Assembly (NCBI GenBank): GCA_004556345.1
Contig: SFHQ01000008.1
Span: forward strand, 22,712 to 86,711
Reading direction: 5' to 3'
Length of the DNA: 64,000 nt
DNA from: Clostridiales bacterium
GTDB lineage: Bacteria; Bacillota; Clostridia; Oscillospirales; Oscillospiraceae
The notes under the pieces were generated by a model that had not been told where the DNA came from, made no database searches, and saw only the letters and a list, made by a program, of their open reading frames with translations. How positions within the stretch are numbered: the first letter of the stretch is position 1; every line of letters starts with the position of its first letter. A program made the position numbers and the translations under genes. This document shows positions 23,360-30,546 of this stretch, in pieces.

Positions 23360-23797
23360 TTACTGCCAATGCTTCAACTTCGGCAGCATCGCTTCCAAAT
23401 AGCCCCGCACCGCCTCCGGTGGCCAAGTCTCGCTGCTCATGTGCTGAACCAGGAACTCCGTCAGCTGTTCCAAGCTGGTGTAGACGAAGGCCCCGTCTGC
23501 ATAGCACCACTTGCAGTAGTCCTCGTTGAAACTGCCGTCCGGTTCTCTGCTGAGGGTATCCTCTTCCAGGGGCATCCCACAGCACTGACAGACCAGCTTC
23601 CGGGGCGATCCCAGCAGGGTATTGATGGACACGTCAAAGAGCTTCGAGAGCCGTTTCAGCGTCTCCGTATTAGGAACCGTCTCCCCCTGCTCCCAGCGGG
23701 AGACTGCCTGCCGGGTCACATAGACCCGCTCGGCCAATTCTTCCTGAGAAAGCCCGTTTTTCACCCGCAGTTCCAAAATGATCTGTTTCGCTTCCAT
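23360..23797 (-). CDS. XRE regulator with C-terminal zinc-ribbon domain
   Basis: 145 residues from the ATG at 23797 (GAGGTGATG upstream). Residues 1-60 form an HTH (LRVKNGLSQEELAERVYVTRQAVSRWEQGETVPNTETL in part). After SINTLLGSPRKLV comes a putative zinc-ribbon domain, VCQCCGMPLEEDTL then DYCKWCYADGAFVY, of the Zn_ribbon_2 type, followed by a helical end. This fusion is common in Firmicutes, function unknown. The gene lies between two direct copies of the repeat element with shared flanks. Confidence 0.88.
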   Translation of the reverse strand: MEAKQIILELRVKNGLSQEELAERVYVTRQAVSRWEQGETVPNTETLKRLSKLFDVSINTLLGSPRKLVCQCCGMPLEEDTLSREPDGSFNEDYCKWCYADGAFVYTSLEQLTEFLVQHMSSETWPPEAVRGYLEAMLPKLKHWQ

Positions 23798-23877
23798 GGT
23801 ACACATCACCTCACAGACAGGATACCACAGCTTCCCCCAGAAGCCAAGCAACTGCCAGTTGCCCTTCCCAATCTCCC

Positions 23878-23982
23878 GTAGGGGCCGCAGACCCCTGCGG
23901 CCCGCTCATCTGGGGGAGCTGCATGTTTCGTTTTGTGGTACCGCGCGGCAGGCTGCGGGCCGCAGAGGTCTGCGGCCCCTAC
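23878..23982 (+). mobile_element. 105-bp inverted-repeat element, copy B
   Basis: Same length and orientation as copy A. Its flanks also match those of copy A: CCCAATCTCCC on the left, and GAAATG.(C/T)ATAGCC then TTTACTGCCAAT on the right. The duplicated segment is therefore about 150 bp. The right flank encodes the end of a second XRE gene (W-Q-stop on the minus strand), a remnant. Confidence 0.85.
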
Positions 23983-24098
23983 AAGAAATGGTATAGCCCG
24001 GTTTACTGCCAATACAGAGACCACCTTCTAGAAAAATATTCTTTTTACTGTCTACTTGACAGGGGGCACATCACCAAAACCATGCTGGGCTGTTTACA

Positions 24099-24278
24099 TC
24101 ATCTGTTTCTCTCTGCAACCAGAATCCTCGTCCAGGCTGCTTCCATGACTTCCTCATGGGTGAGGCGCTTCGTCGTGCTTTCGGCCTCTCGCTCTGCCTC
24201 CCGCAGTTTCTCGTAGACCTCGTTTTCATAGTCAATCGTCTCTTCCAGCCCTTGCTTATTTTTTTCAAATATGCCCAT
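24099..24278 (-). CDS. 59-residue protein resembling the antitoxin N-terminus
   Basis: ATG at 24278 with AAAGGATGGGTGG upstream. The sequence MGIFEKNKQGLEETIDYENE parallels the antitoxin start MSVFDKIKLGLEEAVAYEKG in the same patch; the rest is a charged helical segment (VYEKLREAEREAESTTKRLT, EEVMEAAWTRILVAE). No DNA-binding domain. It may be a free-standing toxin-binding segment or a decayed antitoxin. The longer in-frame opening upstream runs through repeat copy C and is not considered coding. Confidence 0.5.
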   Translation of the reverse strand: MGIFEKNKQGLEETIDYENEVYEKLREAEREAESTTKRLTHEEVMEAAWTRILVAERNR

Positions 24279-24305
24279 AAATTCCACCCATCCTTTCACA
24301 CTTTT

Positions 24306-24410
24306 GTAGGGGCCGCAGACCCCTGCGGCCCGCTCGTCTGGGGGAGCTGCATGTTTCGTTTTGTGGTACCGCGCGGCAGGTTGCGGGCCGCAGAGGTCTG
24401 CGGCCCCTAC
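24306..24410 (+). mobile_element. 105-bp inverted-repeat element, copy C
   Basis: Same length, orientation and ends as copies A and B; its core matches B (GGGGGAGCTGCATGTTTCG) more closely than A. Its flanks (CTTTT / GAAAAAATCC) differ from those of A and B, so it appears to be an independent insertion. Confidence 0.85.
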
Positions 24411-24471
24411 GAAAAAATCCGTAAGAAGTTCGTAAAAATCACATGAAAAATCCGTGGAATAGTCGATGCGC

Positions 24472-25806
24472 TCAGTTTCCTTGCGCCAGGCTCTTCCTCC
24501 AAACGCCCGACCGCTCGTAAAGATACCCCAGGGGGACGGACGAGGCCGGGGCGATGGCACAGGCCCAGAAGATGCCGACCAGGCCGAAGAAGTGGTTCAG
24601 GATGAGCGCCAGGATCACGCGGGCCACGATGCAGTTGAGCAGGCTGGAGCCGAGGGCAAACATGGTGTTGCCCGCGCCCAGGGGCAGGGCATTGTAGACC
24701 ATGAAGCTGGCGTAGAAAATTTGGCCCACGATCTCGATCCGCAGGTTTTGCAGGGCGATGGCCTGGGTCACCGCGTCGGGGTGGAAGATGGCCAGCAGCT
24801 GCGGGGCAAACAGCTCCACGAGGACAATGAGCACCGCCGTCACCGAGAGGGAAATGCGCATGGCAACGTGGACCACCCGGCTGGCCCGGTCGAATTTCTT
24901 TGCCCCCAGACACTGGGCGACCATGGTCGTGGCGGCGGTGTAGAGGGCCAGGGTGCAAAGCAGGGCCACGTCCTTGATCTTCGCGCAGATGCCGCTGGCG
25001 GCGGAGGCCTCGACCCCGTACTGGTTGATGAGGAAGGTCATGGCCAGCCAGGAAAGGCCCACCACGGTCATCTGCACCGCGCAGGGGATGCCCAGCTTGA
25101 GCATCTGCCCCAGCTTGTCCCGGTGCATCCTCAGGGCCTTGCGGGCCAGGCCGAAAAGGTCCTTGTGCTTCAGAACGTAGGCCAGGCAGACGACGAAGCT
25201 CGCCAGCTGCGCCAGCATGGTCGCCAGGGCCGCGCCCCGCACGCCCCACTGGAAGGTTCCCATGAAAAGGCAGTCCAGCACGATGTTGCACACGGCAGTG
25301 ACCGCCACGCAGTAGAACGGCTGCCGGGAGTTGCCCACCGAGCGCAGCATGGCAGAGAGCGCATTGTAGCCAAAGATCGGAAGGATCCCCAGGGCGCAGA
25401 TCTGGAGGTAGGCCGTCGCCTCGTCCAGCGTCGGGGCCTTCAGCCCCACCAGGATGGGGCGGCTCAGGAAATAAATGACCCCCGTCATGATGAGGCCCGC
25501 CAGGATCGCAAAGCCGAAAATGGTCGTATTGGTCTTGAGGCGGTTGTCCCGGTCTTTCGCCCCGAAATACTGGCCCATGAGGATGTTGCCGCCGGTGGTG
25601 ATGCCCAGGATGACTTGGGTGAGGATCTGCATGACCTGGCTGGCGTTGTTGATGGCGGAGATGCCGTCCTTCCCGATGAACCACCCGGCCACGATCAGGT
25701 CCGTGATGGCATAGGCCGACTGGAGCAGCGAGGAGAGCACCACCGGCCAGGCATAGACGAGTAATTTTTTCCAGATGACCCCTTCGGTCAGGTCCATCTG
25801 ACGCAT
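24472..25806 (-). CDS. MATE-family efflux transporter
   Basis: 444 residues from the ATG at 25806, 8 bases after AGGAGG. Twelve membrane helices in two bundles. The N-terminal MDLTEGVIWKKLLVYAWPVVLSSLLQ and ITDLIVAGWFIGKDGISAINNASQV are classic NorM/DinF-type MATE features, and IFGFAILAGLIMTGVIYFL and AILIVLVELFAPQLLAIFHPD belong to the C-terminal half. It exports cationic compounds using sodium or proton gradients. The substrate is unknown. It is transcribed alone, away from TrkA. Confidence 0.93.
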   Translation of the reverse strand: MRQMDLTEGVIWKKLLVYAWPVVLSSLLQSAYAITDLIVAGWFIGKDGISAINNASQVMQILTQVILGITTGGNILMGQYFGAKDRDNRLKTNTTIFGFAILAGLIMTGVIYFLSRPILVGLKAPTLDEATAYLQICALGILPIFGYNALSAMLRSVGNSRQPFYCVAVTAVCNIVLDCLFMGTFQWGVRGAALATMLAQLASFVVCLAYVLKHKDLFGLARKALRMHRDKLGQMLKLGIPCAVQMTVVGLSWLAMTFLINQYGVEASAASGICAKIKDVALLCTLALYTAATTMVAQCLGAKKFDRASRVVHVAMRISLSVTAVLIVLVELFAPQLLAIFHPDAVTQAIALQNLRIEIVGQIFYASFMVYNALPLGAGNTMFALGSSLLNCIVARVILALILNHFFGLVGIFWACAIAPASSVPLGYLYERSGVWRKSLAQGN

Positions 25807-25943
25807 GGGCAGCACCTCCTGTTTCGGTCCCTGTTGCTTGCAATCGAAATGATCTGTCTGGTTTTATTCGCTATGATACCATAAAATCCGCCGATTTGGA
25901 AGGGAAACCCCCGGCGGCGGGGGAAGATTCGTCACTTTCCGAA

Positions 25944-25972
25944 TTGTCTCTCTCTCCGTTCTGTGCTATGAT
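25944..25972 (+). promoter_or_regulatory. Promoter of the trk operon
   Basis: TTGTCT, 17-base spacer, TATGAT, about 80 bases before the trkA start. Confidence 0.75.
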
Positions 25973-26055
25973 ATCATATCAGTGCCTGCTGTGCGGCAGC
26001 GCACACCCCAAAATTGACCAGAGAGACTAGAAAGAAAGAGAAAGGCGGACATGCC

Positions 26056-27417
26056 GTGAATATACTCATCGTAGGCGCCGGCAAGGTAGGCTCTACCCTG
26101 GCCGACTATCTCTCCCGCGAAAACCATAACGTGACCATCATTGACAACGATGACGAGGCCATCCACCGGGCCAGCGACACGCTGGACGTCATGTGCATCA
26201 AAGGCCCCGGCGCTGCCCCCTCCGTCCTCCGGGAGGGCGGCGCAGGCGAGGCCGACCTGGTCCTGGCCACCACCAACATGGACGAGGTGAACATGCTCTG
26301 CGCCCTCACCTCCAAGCGCCTGGGGGCCAAATATACCATCGCCCGCATCCGGGACGTGGCCTACACCGAGGACCTGGCCTCCCTCCAGAAGGACCTGAGC
26401 ATCGACTCGGTCATCAACCCCGAATACTCCACCGCCTTAGAAATTTCCCGCCTGCTCCGCTTCCCCGCAGCGGCCAACGTGGATACCTTCTTCCGGGGCA
26501 AGGTGGAGATGCTGGGCGTCCGCGTCCGGGAGACAGACTCCATCGTGGGCCATCCCCTTTCAGAGCTGTTCGGCCACAACAGCCCAAACATCCTCTTCTC
26601 CGCCTGCGAGCGCAAGGGGCAGGTCATCATCCCCAACGGCGACTTCGTCCCCCAGGCCGGGGACAAGCTCTATGTCACCGGCACCCCCAGGGACCTCTCC
26701 GCCTACCTGCGGACCCTGGGCCGGGACCTGCCGAAGATCCACTCGGCCTTTCTCATCGGCGGCAGCCGCATCGCCCACTATCTGTCCAAGCTCCTGCTGT
26801 CCATGGGCGTGCGCGTGACGCTCGTCGAGAACAACGAGGAGCACTGCCGCCGCCTGTCCGAGTGGCTCCCCGACGCCCTGGTCCTACACGGCGACGGCAC
26901 GGATCAGGAGCTGCTGGCCTCCGAGCATTTCACCAACAACGACGCCTTCATCGCCCTGACCGGCCGGGACGAGGACAACCTCATCTCCGCCCTCTATGCC
27001 CAGCAGCAGGGCATCCGCAAGGTCGTCGCCAAGAGCAACCGGATGAACTACTCCGCCGTCGTCCAGGCCGCGGGCCTGGACTGCGTGGTGGCCCCCAAGC
27101 TCATCACCGTGGCCCGCATCCTCCGGCTGGTCCGGGGCCTGCAAGACAAAAGCGGCAGCGTCATGACCGCCCTCTACCAGATCGCCGACACCGACGCCGA
27201 GGCCGCCGAGTTCCTCCTCCGGGACAACACCCCCCACCTGGGCGTGCCTTTGAAAGACCTGCCCATCCGCAAGGGTTTCTTAATTGCCGCCCTGCTCCAC
27301 GAGAAGAAAGTCATCATCCCCTCCGGCGGCACCGTCCTGTCGGCCGGGGACCGGGTCATCGTCATCTCCCACAGCACCGACATCCAGGCCTTCCGAGACA
27401 TCTTTGAAAAGCTCTGA
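26056..27417 (+). CDS. trkA: Trk potassium uptake regulator TrkA
   Basis: 453 residues from a GTG at 26056, the point where the family begins (NILIVGAGKVGSTLADYL); AAAGGCGGA is upstream. Two tandem RCK units, each a nucleotide-binding fold plus TrkA-C domain: the first with GAGKVGSTL and TIIDNDDEAI, the second with LIGGSRIAHYLSKLLL and TLVENNEEHC. TrkA is the cytosolic NAD(H)/ATP-gated ring that controls TrkH potassium channels. It is followed by two trkH genes, 12 bases from the first, in one operon. Confidence 0.96.
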   Translation: MNILIVGAGKVGSTLADYLSRENHNVTIIDNDDEAIHRASDTLDVMCIKGPGAAPSVLREGGAGEADLVLATTNMDEVNMLCALTSKRLGAKYTIARIRDVAYTEDLASLQKDLSIDSVINPEYSTALEISRLLRFPAAANVDTFFRGKVEMLGVRVRETDSIVGHPLSELFGHNSPNILFSACERKGQVIIPNGDFVPQAGDKLYVTGTPRDLSAYLRTLGRDLPKIHSAFLIGGSRIAHYLSKLLLSMGVRVTLVENNEEHCRRLSEWLPDALVLHGDGTDQELLASEHFTNNDAFIALTGRDEDNLISALYAQQQGIRKVVAKSNRMNYSAVVQAAGLDCVVAPKLITVARILRLVRGLQDKSGSVMTALYQIADTDAEAAEFLLRDNTPHLGVPLKDLPIRKGFLIAALLHEKKVIIPSGGTVLSAGDRVIVISHSTDIQAFRDIFEKL

Positions 27418-27429
27418 GGGGGGCGGACG

Positions 27430-28866
27430 ATGAACTATAAGCTCATGCTGCGTATGCTGGGACGGACGCTCCAGGTGGAAGCCCTCTGCCTCCTCCTGCC
27501 CCTGCTGGTCGCCCTGTGGTACCACGAGGACCCCCGCCCCTTCCTCTATACCATCGTCCCCGTGGCCCTGCTGGGCTTCGCCCTGGCCCGGATCCCGTCC
27601 CGTGACGCCTTCTTCTCCCGCGAGAGCTTCACCGTGGTGGGCCTCATCTGGCTGGCGTTCAGTCTGTTCGGGGCCTTGCCCTTCTGGTTCTCCGGGGAAT
27701 TTCAGAGCTTTGCCGACTGTCTCTTCGAGATCGTCTCCGGCTTCACCACCTCCGGCGGCACCGTCCTGGCAGACATCGAGGCCCTGCCCCGCGGCATCCT
27801 GTTCTGGCGGTCCTTCGCCTCCTGGATCGGGGGCATGGGCGTGCTGCTCTTCACGCTGGCCTTTCTGCCCCGCGTGGGCGGCCGGACCCAGGTGCTGGTC
27901 CACGCAGAGGTCCCCGGCCCCATCTTCTCCAAGCTGGTGCCCAAGACCGTCCAGTCCTCCCAAATTTTATATATAATGTACTTCGTCCTCACCGGGGCGG
28001 AGATCCTGGCCTTTCTTCTTGCGGGCCTGCCCCTCTACGACGCCGTGGTCACCACCTTCGCCTGCGTCTGCACCGGCGGCTTCTCCGTCATGAACCTGAG
28101 CATCGGGGCTTACAGCCTGCCCGCCTGCGAGGTCATCGCCATCGTCTTCATGCTGCTCGGCTCGCTCAACTTCGCCCTGTTCTTTCTCGCCCTCACCGGT
28201 CGGGCCAAGCAGGTGATCAAAAGCGACGAGCTGCAATTCTTCCTCCTCATCGTGGCAGGCGCCTCCCTCCTGATCTTCTGGAACATCCTGCCCCTGTACG
28301 ACACGGCGGGTCACGCCCTGCGGGACGCCGTCTTCCAGGTGACCTCCGTCATCTCCACCTCCGGCTTCTCGACCACGGACTACAACCTCTGGCCCCCCTT
28401 CGCCCAGACGATCCTCGTCCTGCTCATGTTCGTGGGCGGCTGTTCGGGCAGCACGGCGGGCAGCATCAAGTGCGGGCGGATCTTACTGCTCCTGCGCTCC
28501 TCCACCCGCTCCCTCCTGCGCCTGTCCCACCCCCGCGCCGTGCGCGTGGTGAAGCTCGACGGGAAGGTCGTCGATGAGGAGACGCTGCGCACCGTCTCGT
28601 CCTTCTTCCTCTGCTTCTTCGCCCTGCTGGGCGTGGGGTGCCTGGTGGTGTCGCTGGATGGCTACTCCCTCACCACGTCCTTCACCGCCGCCCTGGGCTG
28701 CCTGAGCAACGTCGGCCCCGGCCTGGACCTGGTCGGCCCCATGGGGAACTTCGGGCTGCTGTCGGGCTTCAACAAGGTCTTTCTCTCCCTGCTGATGCTC
28801 ATCGGGCGTCTGGAAATTTTCCCCATCTTGCTCCTGTTCCTTCCCTCCACCTGGCGGCGCTCCTGA
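27430..28866 (+). CDS. trkH: Trk potassium transporter TrkH (first copy)
   Basis: 478 residues with the M1-P-M2 repeats of the TrkH/KtrB family. Pore-loop signatures are visible at SGFTTSGGTVL, CVCTGGFSVMN, TSVISTSGFSTTDY and CLSNVGPGLD. It forms the membrane channel for potassium uptake, gated by TrkA. The start MNYKLMLRMLGRTLQVEAL is almost identical to that of the next gene, and the two are a tandem duplication that has diverged along its length. Confidence 0.95.
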   Translation: MNYKLMLRMLGRTLQVEALCLLLPLLVALWYHEDPRPFLYTIVPVALLGFALARIPSRDAFFSRESFTVVGLIWLAFSLFGALPFWFSGEFQSFADCLFEIVSGFTTSGGTVLADIEALPRGILFWRSFASWIGGMGVLLFTLAFLPRVGGRTQVLVHAEVPGPIFSKLVPKTVQSSQILYIMYFVLTGAEILAFLLAGLPLYDAVVTTFACVCTGGFSVMNLSIGAYSLPACEVIAIVFMLLGSLNFALFFLALTGRAKQVIKSDELQFFLLIVAGASLLIFWNILPLYDTAGHALRDAVFQVTSVISTSGFSTTDYNLWPPFAQTILVLLMFVGGCSGSTAGSIKCGRILLLLRSSTRSLLRLSHPRAVRVVKLDGKVVDEETLRTVSSFFLCFFALLGVGCLVVSLDGYSLTTSFTAALGCLSNVGPGLDLVGPMGNFGLLSGFNKVFLSLLMLIGRLEIFPILLLFLPSTWRRS

Positions 28867-28893
28867 TGCGCCGCCGCCGCTTTTCTGGTGACA

Positions 28894-30330
28894 ATGAACT
28901 ATAAACTCATGCTGCGCACCCTGGGCCGTACCTTACAACTGGAAGCCCTGTGTCTGCTGCCCCCCCTGGTCACGGCCCTGCTCTACCACGAGGACCCCAA
29001 GCCCTTTGTCTGGACCATCGTCCTGGTGGCCCTGCTGGGCACGGCCCTGTCCCACCTGAAGGCCAAGCCGGAGTTTTACTCCCGCGAGGGCTACGCCGTC
29101 GTGGGCCTCATCTGGCTGACCCTGAGTCTCTTCGGGGCCTTGCCCTTCTTCTTTTCGGGGTATTTCCCCTCCTATATCGACAGCTTCTTTGAGGTCGTCT
29201 CCGGCTTCACCACCACGGGCTGCTCCATCTTAACGGCCGTCGAAGGCCTGCCCCGCGGCATCCTGTTCTGGCGCTCGTTTTCCTCCTGGATCGGCGGCAT
29301 GGGCGTGCTGATCTTCACCCTGGCCTTCCTGCCCAAGGTGGGCGGGCGGACCCAGGTGCTCGTCCAGGCGGAGGCCACCGGCCCCGTCTCCTCCAAGCTG
29401 GTGCCCAAGACGTCCCTCTCCTCCCGGATCCTGTACACGATCTACATCGCCTTCACCGGGGCGGAGACCCTGGCCCTGTGCCTGGCGGGGATGCCCTTTT
29501 ACGATGCCCTGCTGACGTCGTTTGCCACGGCCTGCACCGGCGGCTTCTCCGTGCGCAACGCCAGCATCGCCGCCTACGGCCTGCCCGCCTGCGAGATCAT
29601 CGTAACGGTCTTCATGCTCCTGTGCTCCGTGAACTTCGCCGTCTATTTCCTTCTCCTCACCCGCCGGCTCAAGCAAGCGCTCCAGAGCGACGAGCTGCGC
29701 TTCTTCCTCTGCGCCGTCCTGGGGGCCGTGGCCCTCATCTTTTGGAACCTCCTGCCCGCCTATGAAGCTGCCGGCCATACCATGCGGGACACCTGGTTCC
29801 AGGTGGCGTCGGTGGTCTCCACCTCCGGCTTCTCCACGGCGGACTTCGCCCAGTGGCCGGTCCTGTCCCAGCTCGTCTTGATCGGCCTCATGTTCTTGGG
29901 CGGCTGCGCCGGCAGCACGGCGGGCGGCATCAAGTGCTCCCGCATCCTGCTCATGCTCCGCTGTGCCGGCCGCTCCCTCAGCCGCCTGAGCCACCCCAGA
30001 GCCACCAAAGTGGTCAAGCTGGACGGCAAGGCCGTGGATGAGGACACCCTGAACACCGTGTTCGTCTTCTTCTGCCTCTTCTTCCTGTTGCTGGGCGGCG
30101 GCTGCCTGCTGGTGTGCCTGGATGGGTTCGACCTGACCACGTCCTTTACCGCCGCGCTGACCTGCCTGAGCAACGTCGGCCCCGGCCTGGGGGCCGTGGG
30201 GCCGATGGAGAACTTTGCCGCCTTCTCCCCCCTGAGCAAGGTGGTCCTCTCCCTGGCCATGCTCATCGGCCGTTTGGAGATCTTCCCCATGCTCATCCTC
30301 TTCTCCCCCGCCACCTGGCGGAGGCACTGA
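28894..30330 (+). CDS. trkH: Trk potassium transporter TrkH (second copy)
   Basis: 478 residues from the ATG at 28894, the position equivalent to the start of the first copy; a GTG two codons earlier is possible, and the ribosome site is weak. The pore-loop signatures are SGFTTTGCSIL, TACTGGFSVRN, SVVSTSGFSTADF and CLSNVGPGLG. The replacement of Ser/Gly residues by Thr and Cys in the first filter relative to copy 1 may alter selectivity or affinity (inference). It closes the trk operon; a pyrophosphatase gene with its own promoter follows. Confidence 0.94.
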   Translation: MNYKLMLRTLGRTLQLEALCLLPPLVTALLYHEDPKPFVWTIVLVALLGTALSHLKAKPEFYSREGYAVVGLIWLTLSLFGALPFFFSGYFPSYIDSFFEVVSGFTTTGCSILTAVEGLPRGILFWRSFSSWIGGMGVLIFTLAFLPKVGGRTQVLVQAEATGPVSSKLVPKTSLSSRILYTIYIAFTGAETLALCLAGMPFYDALLTSFATACTGGFSVRNASIAAYGLPACEIIVTVFMLLCSVNFAVYFLLLTRRLKQALQSDELRFFLCAVLGAVALIFWNLLPAYEAAGHTMRDTWFQVASVVSTSGFSTADFAQWPVLSQLVLIGLMFLGGCAGSTAGGIKCSRILLMLRCAGRSLSRLSHPRATKVVKLDGKAVDEDTLNTVFVFFCLFFLLLGGGCLLVCLDGFDLTTSFTAALTCLSNVGPGLGAVGPMENFAAFSPLSKVVLSLAMLIGRLEIFPMLILFSPATWRRH

Positions 30331-30452
30331 GCAGCAATGCAGAAAAAAATGCACCCCCTGTAAAATATCCCTTTTTTGTGGAATTTTCGTCGAGGTTTTT
30401 TGTCATTTTTGTGAAATCCTTTGGAAACTTCAGAAAAATCTTGGAGATACTC

Positions 30453-30480
30453 TTGCAAATCCCTTTTCTTATGCTAAAAT
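30453..30480 (+). promoter_or_regulatory. Promoter of the membrane pyrophosphatase
   Basis: TTGCAA, 16-base spacer, TAAAAT, about 65 bases before the start codon, in a locally AT-rich stretch. Confidence 0.7.
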
Positions 30481-30546
30481 TGGTGTGTTATCCGTAAAGG
30501 CATTGTCAATCCCGGGCAATGCGAACAAAAAAAAGGAGTGTCGTAA

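Noticed and set aside
24279..24560. A longer 153-codon version of the 59-residue gene reading through repeat copy C
   Set aside because: The extension is translated repeat sequence and antisense to the MATE gene end; the ribosome site supports the ATG at 24278.
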